From SSF53 sp036170535 (lineage in GTDB: Bacteria > Spirochaetota > Leptospiria > Leptospirales > Leptonemataceae): a stretch of DNA of 64,000 bases. Positions 1-7,712 of this stretch are shown here, piece by piece; position 1 is the first letter of the stretch; each line of letters opens with the position of its first letter. Where the stretch lies: assembly GCA_036170535.1 (NCBI GenBank), contig JAVHPJ010000175.1:32917-96916 (forward strand). The letters are read 5' to 3'. The notes beneath the pieces were generated by a model. That model ran no database searches. It had not been told where the DNA came from and saw only the letters and a list, made by a program, of their open reading frames with translations. The position numbers and the translations under genes are program-made.

Positions 1-347
1 TCAAGAAAGCGATCGTCGAAGATGAAACGGCCGTAATCGAACACATAGTCGCGTCGATCGCGCGCGTCGTATATGCGCAAAGCCGTGTGTCCCCAGCGGG
101 AATAGGCGGCGGCGCCGGGCTCCACCGAGAAAATGTCCGTGCGAAAGCGCCGGCCCTCCGCAGCCGCCAGGCTGGCCGGCGGATCAAAGTCCCGCGGGAA
201 AGCCTGTTGCAACTCAAAGGCGATGTCCGGATTTTCCTCCAGAAAGCGCTGCACCGGGTCGCCGGCGGGCTCGGCGTCGAGCGCGTTCAGCGCGACGGCG
301 GAAACAAAGACGGCAAAGGCGAAAAGTCGGAAACGGATCGGTTTCAT
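1..347 (-). CDS. Lnb/DUF4105-like exported protein (3' end outside window)
   Basis: Reading leftwards from an ATG at 347, the frame is open to the window edge, so only about 115 N-terminal residues are visible. They start with a hydrophobic signal peptide of about 25 residues. Further on comes a Y-S-R-W-G-H-T-A-L-R-I-Y-D stretch followed by Y-V-F-D-Y-G-R-F, which resembles the conserved GHT...FDYG core of DUF4105 (the periplasmic domain also found in the lipoprotein N-acyltransferase Lnb). It starts 12 bases after the stop of the PlsC gene on the same strand, so the two are probably co-transcribed. The enzymatic role is inferred from this motif alone, and the catalytic part may lie beyond the edge. 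Confidence 0.6.
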   Translation of the reverse strand, partial: MKPIRFRLFAFAVFVSAVALNALDAEPAGDPVQRFLEENPDIAFELQQAFPRDFDPPASLAAAEGRRFRTDIFSVEPGAAAYSRWGHTALRIYDARDRRDYVFDYGRFIFDDRFL

Positions 348-359
348 ACAGGGCGAAAC

Positions 360-1079
360 TCAGGCGGGCTGCATGCCCAATTCAACTTGCTTCTGTTGCA
401 TGGCGGCGCGCGTGCGTTGCGAGATTTCCCGAACGGCTTCTTTTTCCGGCATGGCTTTGAAATCGGCAAAGGGCAACGGCGGCAAAAAAGATATGCGCAC
501 GGAGCGATATTGCACGCGGTACGGGATGCGACACACCTCTTCCGGCAGGCCCAACATAGAACGCACCCGCGGATGGACGGGAATCGTTTCGATGGTCTCG
601 TCGATCGGCGCAATCACGAACGGAATAATCGGCGCCTTTGCGCGATAAGCGAAAGTTCCAAATCCGTCGTGAAATTTCACCATCGGAGCGGAAAAGTCGT
701 TCTGGACCATATAGTCGTGCCCTTCGGGAAAGATGCCCAGAATATCGCCGTGACGCAAGACGCTCATAAGTCGCTTGATGGACGATACTGTGACGGCGCC
801 GTCGATCTGCATCGGAATTACGCCGGTCTCGCGAACCAGGTTCTTAAAAATGGGGATGCGTTCCGTGTATTCCGCCGCGATCCAGGATATGTAGCGCGGC
901 ACCGCCGAGGCGACGATGAAGGGGTCCATGTCCGAACGATGATTTCCGACCAGAATGGCCGGTCCGTCGGCGGGAACGTGTTCGAGTCCTTCCTTGCGAA
1001 TGTCGACCATAAAGTCAAGGAACGGTTTTACGATACTCTTAATGTTGTGAAAGACGTCTTTCTCGGATTCGAGCGCCAT
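360..1079 (-). CDS. 1-acylglycerol-3-phosphate acyltransferase family (PlsC)
   Basis: A 239-residue protein with the two signature blocks of the PlsC lysophospholipid acyltransferase family: N-H-R-S-D-M-D (the HX4D catalytic motif, H47/D52) and G-I-F-P-E-G-H (residues 115-121). It should transfer an acyl group to a lysophospholipid at the inner membrane. The open frame runs further upstream to 1466, but that part is antisense to the next gene and lacks family similarity, so I chose the ATG at 1079. A TTG start a few codons upstream, just after GAGGAA, is also possible. The gene is divergent from the gene at 1125, and the Lnb-like gene follows it, a context suggesting envelope lipid or lipoprotein work. 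The substrate is not determinable. Confidence 0.85.
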   Translation of the reverse strand: MALESEKDVFHNIKSIVKPFLDFMVDIRKEGLEHVPADGPAILVGNHRSDMDPFIVASAVPRYISWIAAEYTERIPIFKNLVRETGVIPMQIDGAVTVSSIKRLMSVLRHGDILGIFPEGHDYMVQNDFSAPMVKFHDGFGTFAYRAKAPIIPFVIAPIDETIETIPVHPRVRSMLGLPEEVCRIPYRVQYRSVRISFLPPLPFADFKAMPEKEAVREISQRTRAAMQQKQVELGMQPA

Positions 1080-1124
1080 CGGTACGCGAACGTTCAATTC
1101 CTCAAAGACGCGCGTCAAATCAAA

Positions 1125-2306
1125 ATGAAACCTCAATTTCCGGTTCGCGTAGTTTGCAGCGTTCTGGCCCTGGCGGGCCTGACGGTCACGCTGCGTCAGC
1201 CCGGCGCCCAGCCGGCCGGCAGCGAGGTCGCAGAGAGCGCGGTTCAGGCGTCGGGAGCGGCGAGCGACGAAACGGCCCTCGGATCGGCCGAGGCCTTGCA
1301 GGAGGCGCTGGATAACGGGCCGGCCCTGTTGCGCGAGGATTGGACTTCCGATGAGCTCGATCGTGCGCGCGGTTTTGCGGCGCGCCTGGGGCGAGCGATT
1401 GAGGCGCCCCGGCGCTTCTGGGAGCTGGAAGACGAGGGCGGTCGGCGTTTTACGATCGATCCGCACGGCCGCATTCGATTTAATCCGCTGGATGACAACT
1501 GGCGACCGATCATACCGGATTCGCGCGACGCTGCGCTCTACAATGCGGAAGCCGAAGCATTGTTCGAGTACGGCCTGAAAGACGAGGCCGTGCTGCTGTG
1601 GAAGTCCTTGCGCGCCATGGCCGCCTATCTGCCGGACCCGCCCGCGTATATTCGTGAAGCGGCGCGCAGCGCCTCGGCGCGACTCAATGCGTTGTCCGAG
1701 CGCGACGACTTCGCAGCGCTGGATGCTGCCAGCGATCCTTTCCCGATTTATGACGGACAGCGCGACGCGACGCTTGTAATCTCCGATCGGCAGTCGTTTC
1801 GCGCAAGCTTCCCGGGACGCTGGCGGTTTATGCGCGCACCCGCAGGTCCGCCGCGCGCGGAGGGCGAAGGCGTCGTCGTCTATCTGCAGCGCGGCGATCT
1901 GAGCGCGAGCGTGGGGCGCGACATCTGGAATGGCGCGTGGCGCTTTGTCGGGCTGGACGATTTTATCTTGTGGTGGGATCGCCGTCGCGGATTAACGCGC
2001 CAGGAAAAAATACGCGCGGGATTTTCGCGAAGCCTCGCCGCGCAACATGCATCGCGCTGCAATACGGCGATCGGACCGCGGGGCGTCCTCGCCCCCGCTG
2101 ATACGAATGCGCGCCTGGCGGGATCGCGCGAAGCCCTGTGCGCGCTCCTGGACAGCGGCGTGCAACGCCCGGCGGATTTTCCGCGCTACCGCGAGTACTT
2201 TCGCCTCGATGCGCGCGGCGGTTTGCGTATCGAACTGCGCTATCCTGCCCGCGATTCGGCGACGGTCGACGCGGTGATGGATCAAGTCCTCGATTCCGTT
2301 CGCTGA
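1125..2306 (+). CDS. Exported hypothetical protein
   Basis: A 393-residue protein that I do not recognise. It begins with an N-terminal hydrophobic signal (about residues 5-25), then an Ala/Glu-rich linker. A helical stretch around residues 125-175 resembles a single TPR-like hairpin, and the C-terminal half is mixed and soluble, with four cysteines. The open frame extends back to 87, but that extension is antisense to the PlsC and Lnb-like genes, so the start was placed at the ATG at 1125, directly before the signal peptide. It probably acts in the periplasm or envelope. No catalytic motif was seen. Confidence 0.6.
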   Translation: MKPQFPVRVVCSVLALAGLTVTLRQPGAQPAGSEVAESAVQASGAASDETALGSAEALQEALDNGPALLREDWTSDELDRARGFAARLGRAIEAPRRFWELEDEGGRRFTIDPHGRIRFNPLDDNWRPIIPDSRDAALYNAEAEALFEYGLKDEAVLLWKSLRAMAAYLPDPPAYIREAARSASARLNALSERDDFAALDAASDPFPIYDGQRDATLVISDRQSFRASFPGRWRFMRAPAGPPRAEGEGVVVYLQRGDLSASVGRDIWNGAWRFVGLDDFILWWDRRRGLTRQEKIRAGFSRSLAAQHASRCNTAIGPRGVLAPADTNARLAGSREALCALLDSGVQRPADFPRYREYFRLDARGGLRIELRYPARDSATVDAVMDQVLDSVR

Positions 2307-2471
2307 GCATATACCTACCGTCTGTAATCTCTTTGCATTAGGGGCGTGCAGTTCCGGCCTGCGTGCGTTGTGATTTTTCCAGTACCAGCGCTCAATTTCG
2401 CACGTTCTGCGGTCTTGCTGTTGACTTCGGGGATCGCTCGTAGTAATCGACTGTCATACCGGGCCGTCCTC

Positions 2472-4022
2472 ATGGAAAACTTACTATTGCTGGTCCTCGT
2501 CGGCTGGAGCGTCGCCTTCGTTGCATTTGCAACGTATCGTTGCGCGGCCGTGTGGCGCGTGTTGCGGACCCGCGATCCTTTTGCGGCGCCGGGCGCCGGT
2601 CCGCTGACGCGTCGCCCGCAAATTACCATCCAGATCCCGATATACAACGAAGGCTGGGTTGTGCGCGACAGCCTGGCGGCCGTTGCGGCCCTGAGTTATC
2701 CCGCGCATTTGCTCGAAGTCCACATACTGGACGACTCAACCGATTTTACGCGCGATGTCATTGAGGATTGTTCGGTATTCTTTGCACGCCGCGGAATTGC
2801 AGTTCGAATCCTGCGGCGCTCGGTCCGAACCGGCTACAAGGCCGGCGCGCTGCAGGCCGCGGCGCCGCTCGCACACGGCGAGTTTGTGCTGCTCCTCGAT
2901 GCCGACTTTGCGCCGCCTGCTGACTTTATTGATCGCTTGCTGCCGCCCTTGTTGGCCGATCCCGGACTGGCGCTGACCCAGGCGCGTTGGACGTTTACCA
3001 ACGACTATGCCAGCCGCTTCACTATGGCGCAAAGCGGAATCATTAACGCGCACTTTGTTCTCGATCAAATCGCTCGCCAGCAGGCCGACTGCTGGATCAA
3101 CTTCAACGGCTCCGGCGGGCTGTGGCGCCGCAGTGCGATTGAAAGTTGCGGCGGCTGGTCAGCGGATACGCTCACCGAAGATGTGGACCTTTCCTACCGC
3201 GTGCAACTCGCTGGCTGGCGTCTGGCTTATCTGCGCGATGTGCAGGTCGCCGGCGAGCTTGCGCCGTACTTTTCAATTTACCAGGCGCAGTTTCTGCGCT
3301 GGACCCAGGGCATGACGCAATGTGCGGTCAAGTTCACCGGTCCGGTGCTGCGGTCGCGAGCGAGTCTCGGGCGTCGCTTTGAAGCCCTGAATCATTTCTG
3401 GAATTCGGCGGTCTTTCCGGCCTGGATCGCAGCGCTGTGCGGTCTGGCGCTCAGTTTATTGCTGGCGGATCCTGGCGGCGCGTGGGTGCGCAGCCTGCAT
3501 CAACTGGCGGGCCTCGCCTTCGGGAGCCTGCTGATTTCCAACGCCGCTTATTATGGCATGGCGATTAAGGCGCTGAATCGGGACTGGCGGCGGCGTCTGT
3601 TGCAGTTGCCGCGTCTGTTTCTGATGGGATCGGCGCTGGCCGCTTCGAGCACGATCGCCATAGTGCGCGGCTTGCGGGGCGGTCCGGTGGAGTTTAATCG
3701 CACGAACAAATACGGCGGCGCCGGCGTGTGCCCTTACGTCCTGCCGCAGGCCGCCTGGAGCGTGCGTGTTCTGGAGATCGGCTTGCTGTTCATTGCGGGT
3801 CTTGGACTCGGCGCTGCGTTTCAGACTGGCGTCTACGGCGCCACGCCATATTTCGCCTGGACCGGCGCGGCGATGATTTATGCGATGGCGTCGCGCTTTA
3901 CAGAACAGCGGCGCGAGCGTCGCCGGGAGATTTTGAGCGCGCCCGGGCGCCGCACCGAGCCTCCGGAGTCGGCGCCCGATCTGGCGGAACCGGCCGCAAG
4001 CCTGGCGCGTCGTATCGCGTAA
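2472..4022 (+). CDS. Membrane glycosyltransferase family 2 (cellulose-synthase-like)
   Basis: A 516-residue processive-type GT2 enzyme. One N-terminal membrane helix precedes the glycosyltransferase A-fold, which carries the nucleotide-sugar motif D-D-S, the metal-binding D-A-D, the catalytic T-E-D and a Q-F-L-R-W (QxxRW) signature. C-terminal membrane helices follow. This layout matches cellulose synthase-like and glucomannan/ceramide-glucosyltransferase-like proteins. It probably polymerises or transfers a sugar at the inner membrane. No BcsB, PilZ or export partner lies beside it, so the product polymer is unknown. An in-frame upstream ATG at 2346 exists, but the protein family begins at the membrane helix, so the ATG at 2472 is preferred. 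Confidence 0.85.
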   Translation: MENLLLLVLVGWSVAFVAFATYRCAAVWRVLRTRDPFAAPGAGPLTRRPQITIQIPIYNEGWVVRDSLAAVAALSYPAHLLEVHILDDSTDFTRDVIEDCSVFFARRGIAVRILRRSVRTGYKAGALQAAAPLAHGEFVLLLDADFAPPADFIDRLLPPLLADPGLALTQARWTFTNDYASRFTMAQSGIINAHFVLDQIARQQADCWINFNGSGGLWRRSAIESCGGWSADTLTEDVDLSYRVQLAGWRLAYLRDVQVAGELAPYFSIYQAQFLRWTQGMTQCAVKFTGPVLRSRASLGRRFEALNHFWNSAVFPAWIAALCGLALSLLLADPGGAWVRSLHQLAGLAFGSLLISNAAYYGMAIKALNRDWRRRLLQLPRLFLMGSALAASSTIAIVRGLRGGPVEFNRTNKYGGAGVCPYVLPQAAWSVRVLEIGLLFIAGLGLGAAFQTGVYGATPYFAWTGAAMIYAMASRFTEQRRERRREILSAPGRRTEPPESAPDLAEPAASLARRIA

Positions 4023-4078
4023 CCTGGTTGATTCAGCGGCGGGATTGACGGCCGCGCCGTTTCGGCGACTTTTGCCGA

Positions 4079-5473
4079 ATGACATCATACAGAATGGAAC
4101 GCGACACCATGGGCGAGGTCCAGGTGCCTGCGGACAGTTACTGGGGCGCTCAGACGCAGCGTTCTTTGCAGAACTTCAAAATCGGCGGCGACCGTTTCCC
4201 GCGCGAGATGATTCGCGCGCTTGGCATACTCAAAAAGGCGGCCGCCATTTCCAATCAAGAGCTTGGCGCGCTTACGCCTGAGAAGGCGCAGTTGATTGTC
4301 CGTGCGGCCGACGAAGTCATCGCAGGCGCGCTGGACGCGCATTTTCCGCTGGTAGTCTGGCAGACCGGCAGCGGCACCCAGACGAATATGAACGCCAATG
4401 AGGTTATCGCCAATCGGGCCATTGAATTGGCCGGGGGGGAACGCGGTTCCAAAAAACCGATTCATTCCAATGACGATGTGAATTGCGCGCAGAGTTCGAA
4501 CGACACCTTTCCCACAGCGATGCATATCGCTGTCGCGGAGCGTCTGGTGCAGCACTTATTACCGGCGCTCAAGAAGCTGCGCGACACATTGCAAAAGAAG
4601 AGCGAAGCCTTTCAAAAAATCATTAAGATCGGCCGAACCCATCTGATGGATGCGACGCCCTTGACCCTGGGCCAGGAATTCTCCGGCTATGTTGCGCAGC
4701 TGACCTACGATATCGAACGCGTCGAGCGCATCCTGCCGGGCGTGTATCGGCTTGCGCTGGGCGGCACGGCGGTCGGCACCGGACTCAATACGCATCCGCA
4801 ATTCGCCGAATTGTCCGCAAAAAAAATCGCCGAGCTGACCGGCCTGCCGTTCGTCTCGGCGCCCAACAAGTTCGAGGCGCTGGCATCCCATGGCGCCATG
4901 GTGGAGACCAGCGGCGTATTAAAGACCATCGCCTGCGACTTAATGAAAATTGCTAACGATGTGCGCTGGCTCGCCAGCGGTCCGCGTTGCGGTCTCGGCG
5001 AACTGCATATACCGGACAACGAACCGGGCTCGTCAATCATGCCGGGCAAGGTGAATCCGACGCAGAGCGAAGCGATGACGATGGTTTGCGCGCAGGTGAT
5101 CGGCAACGACGTCGCCGTCAACGTGGGCGGATCTTCCGGCAACTTTGAGTTGAACGTGTTCAAGCCGGTAATCTTGTTTAACGTGCTGAACTCGATACGT
5201 CTTCTGGCCGACGCCTGCCTCAGCTTTAACGACAACTGCGCTGTCGGAATCGAACCGCTCGAGGCTAACATTCAGGAGCATCTGGAAAATTCCCTGATGC
5301 TGGTCACGGCGCTGAACCGACATATCGGCTACGACAATGCGGCGAAAATCGCCAAACACGCCCACGCGACTGGCAAAACCCTGCGGGAAGCGGCGGTCGA
5401 GTTGGGTCTGGTTGCGGCGGACAAATTCGATGAGTGGGTGCGGCCCGAGGAGATGATCGCGCCGCGCGCCTGA
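4079..5473 (+). CDS. fumC: Class II fumarate hydratase
   Basis: A 464-residue, full-length class II fumarase that interconverts fumarate and L-malate in the TCA cycle. The start (MTSYRMERDTMGEVQVP) aligns with the usual FumC N-terminus. The conserved T-G-S-G-T-Q-T-N-M-N, S-S-N-D-T-F-P-T-A and catalytic loop signature G-S-S-I-M-P-G-K-V-N are all present. It is a single gene, convergent with the phosphatase gene at 5567-7600, and the two are separated by a strong inverted repeat. No other TCA gene lies beside it. Confidence 0.97.
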   Translation: MTSYRMERDTMGEVQVPADSYWGAQTQRSLQNFKIGGDRFPREMIRALGILKKAAAISNQELGALTPEKAQLIVRAADEVIAGALDAHFPLVVWQTGSGTQTNMNANEVIANRAIELAGGERGSKKPIHSNDDVNCAQSSNDTFPTAMHIAVAERLVQHLLPALKKLRDTLQKKSEAFQKIIKIGRTHLMDATPLTLGQEFSGYVAQLTYDIERVERILPGVYRLALGGTAVGTGLNTHPQFAELSAKKIAELTGLPFVSAPNKFEALASHGAMVETSGVLKTIACDLMKIANDVRWLASGPRCGLGELHIPDNEPGSSIMPGKVNPTQSEAMTMVCAQVIGNDVAVNVGGSSGNFELNVFKPVILFNVLNSIRLLADACLSFNDNCAVGIEPLEANIQEHLENSLMLVTALNRHIGYDNAAKIAKHAHATGKTLREAAVELGLVAADKFDEWVRPEEMIAPRA

Positions 5474-5497
5474 GTCGTTGCCGGGACTCGTTCCAGA

Positions 5498-5539
5498 CAA
5501 TCGAGAAAAGCCGCTCGATGAGCCGGTTTTTCTCGATTG
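5498..5539. terminator. Bidirectional terminator-like hairpin between fumC and the convergent phosphatase gene
   Basis: A perfect 12-bp inverted repeat, CAATCGAGAAAA (5498-5509) and TTTTCTCGATTG (5528-5539), encloses a spacer that can pair again (GCTC 5513-5516 with GAGC 5520-5523). The A-run in one arm and T-run in the other give a U-tract-like element in both directions, as expected between convergent genes. Confidence 0.65.
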
Positions 5540-5566
5540 GGTCGCCAGTCTCAATAATAATCCGGG

Positions 5567-7600
5567 TTAGCGAATTTCAAGCAGCATCAGCGTCGCGTCG
5601 TCGTCGCGTTTTCCCGTCGCGTGATACGCGCGCCACTGTTCGATCAGCGTGGTGAAGGCGATTTCCAGTTCCAGATCCAGGTGCTTCAGGGCCAGCCGCG
5701 CCAGGGCGAATTCCCCTAAGCGCTCGCCGGCTGCGTTTTCCACGTCCGCGGCGCCGTCGGTGATCAAGAGCAGACGATCCCCGGGGCGCACGCCGATTGA
5801 AATTTCACCCATGCTGCGAACATGTTCGTCGTCGTTGTCATAGATGCCGATCAGAATTCCGGCGGTATCGAGTTGCACGATATCGCGCTGATCGCGGCGC
5901 AAGAGGAAGCTGGGGCGGTGGCCGCCGGCGGAATACCGCAGGGCGCCGCCCGGTCCGATCGAAAGCGCTATGGCCGTAAAGTATTCGTGCGTCTTGATCA
6001 GACGACTCATCTCGCGGTTCATTTCGAGCAAGAGCGCGCGCGGGTTGGGGCCCACGCGGCGCGCGCCTTCCGAAATGCTGATTTTCGCCAACGCCGTTAA
6101 AAAGCCGGCCGGGATGCCGTGACCGGACGCGTCGGCGAGCACCGCGCTGAAGTGTCCGTCCGGGAACTCGATAAACTCATAAAAATCTCCGCCCACCGCA
6201 TGCAGAAACTGACAGTGTACGCGCGCCTTTACGCGCGGGGAGACGTGGGCCGAGGGCGCAAGGATCCATTGTTGGATGGAGCGCGCCAGCTCAAGTTCGT
6301 TTTCAATCGAGACCGAATGGCGCGACAGGCTCAAGAGCGCCTCGTTCAGGCGCTGAGTCCGCTCGGTCACCGTGCGTTCGAGACCTTCATTAAACTGCGC
6401 AAGTTCGCGTTTGAGCAGATTCACGCGATCGCCGAGCGCCATCGAGAGCAGCAAGGCCTCTATGGCGGTGCCCAGCTGCACCCCGTGATCGGTGATCCAG
6501 ATTGATGGCGCCAGGTGAAAATTGCGCAGGGCGAGCAGGAGCAAGCCGGCGAGCGGCATGGCCCACGCGATTAAAAACCAGCGCGCCGGCCGGAAGCCCT
6601 GGCGCAGACTCGCAACGCCGGTGATGATGGTAAACACTGTCATCGCGGCGCCGGTCAGCGCCAGGGCGGGCGCCATCCGAATGTGCTCGCCAAAGGGCGC
6701 CGCGCAGCCGAGTACTACCGCGATAAAAAGCAAGCCCAGCCAGATGCGATCGAGGCGCGGATGGCGCTCGCGCGTGCCGATGAAGCTGCGCACGAACAGC
6801 GTCGCTGTTATGGCGAGCAGTGCGGTTGCGAACAGCGGGACCATGCGATTCCAATGCGGCGAGTCGGGCCACAGAAAGTAGAGCAGACCGTTCAGGCTGA
6901 GTTGAAAGGCGGCCAGCGCGGCTACGTACAGGCAGTACAGGATGTACGTCCGTTCGCGGATCGTAACAAACAGAAACAGGTTGTACGCGAATATGGCGAT
7001 TAAAAGTCCGTAATAAAGTCCAAAGCCAAATAGCTGGGCCCGCTCTTTCTCGATCAAGCGTTCCGGCGAATAAATATTAACCGGAATGATCATCGCGCCT
7101 TCCGTTTGCAGGCGCAGGCAGACCGTAAGCGGTTCGACGCTCAGCGGCGGCGCGGGAAACAAGAAGTACTGATGCGCGGGACTGCGATTGGCGAGCGGGA
7201 TCAGCCGTCCGGAAACATCTTCCCCGATCAACTGCGAACCGCGATAATAGTAGGCGTGAATGGAATCGATCATGGGGTGATCGATTTCCAGCGTGTAAGC
7301 TCCGGCGGGCGCGGAACCCTCTGAACGCTGCAAAAGAAATCGCACCCAGACCGCGTTGCGAGTATAACCAAAAGACGGCGCATCTTCGCGGGCGGGAGTA
7401 AAGCCGACGCCCGTCGGACAAACATCGGGCGCCTGGAGGCGACCGGAAGCATCCACGCGGACAGCCAGCGCGGGACCGAGATTGACTGCAACGTCGCTCG
7501 CGCCCAGCAGCGCTGCACTGCCGCTCAAGTTCGCCGGGCGGCGCAGATCGCAACCGACGAGCGCGCAAAGCATGGTCAGCGCGAGGCCGATCCGGACCAT
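5567..7600 (-). CDS. 7TM receptor-linked SpoIIE/PP2C phosphatase, putative lipoprotein
   Basis: A 677-residue signalling protein. The N-terminus carries a signal peptide ending in L-V-G-C (C17), a good lipobox. Next comes an extracytoplasmic beta-rich domain resembling 7TMR-DISMED2 (to about residue 180), then seven membrane helices of 7TMR-DISM type (about 190-390) and a short coiled-coil linker. The C-terminal SpoIIE-type PP2C phosphatase has G-G-D-F-Y-E, A-D-A-S-G-H-G and T-D-G metal-binding motifs. Such proteins sense an envelope ligand and dephosphorylate partner-switching anti-sigma antagonists. The STAS protein at 53674-54042 is a possible partner type but is far away. Divergent from purL. 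Confidence 0.85.
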   Translation of the reverse strand: MVRIGLALTMLCALVGCDLRRPANLSGSAALLGASDVAVNLGPALAVRVDASGRLQAPDVCPTGVGFTPAREDAPSFGYTRNAVWVRFLLQRSEGSAPAGAYTLEIDHPMIDSIHAYYYRGSQLIGEDVSGRLIPLANRSPAHQYFLFPAPPLSVEPLTVCLRLQTEGAMIIPVNIYSPERLIEKERAQLFGFGLYYGLLIAIFAYNLFLFVTIRERTYILYCLYVAALAAFQLSLNGLLYFLWPDSPHWNRMVPLFATALLAITATLFVRSFIGTRERHPRLDRIWLGLLFIAVVLGCAAPFGEHIRMAPALALTGAAMTVFTIITGVASLRQGFRPARWFLIAWAMPLAGLLLLALRNFHLAPSIWITDHGVQLGTAIEALLLSMALGDRVNLLKRELAQFNEGLERTVTERTQRLNEALLSLSRHSVSIENELELARSIQQWILAPSAHVSPRVKARVHCQFLHAVGGDFYEFIEFPDGHFSAVLADASGHGIPAGFLTALAKISISEGARRVGPNPRALLLEMNREMSRLIKTHEYFTAIALSIGPGGALRYSAGGHRPSFLLRRDQRDIVQLDTAGILIGIYDNDDEHVRSMGEISIGVRPGDRLLLITDGAADVENAAGERLGEFALARLALKHLDLELEIAFTTLIEQWRAYHATGKRDDDATLMLLEIR

Positions 7601-7712
7601 TTGTCGGCAGTGTGTTCCGTTCGGGGAGCGCTGTCATTTCTTTTCGCTTTGCTCTGCGGGCTTGACCGGGAAATTCGATTGCCCCGAGCCCCGCCCGGGC
7701 CTGACTGGCCGC

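Noticed and set aside
87..1124. Open frame upstream of the exported hypothetical protein
   Set aside because: It is antisense to the Lnb-like and PlsC genes, has no family similarity, and precedes a clear signal peptide start at 1125.
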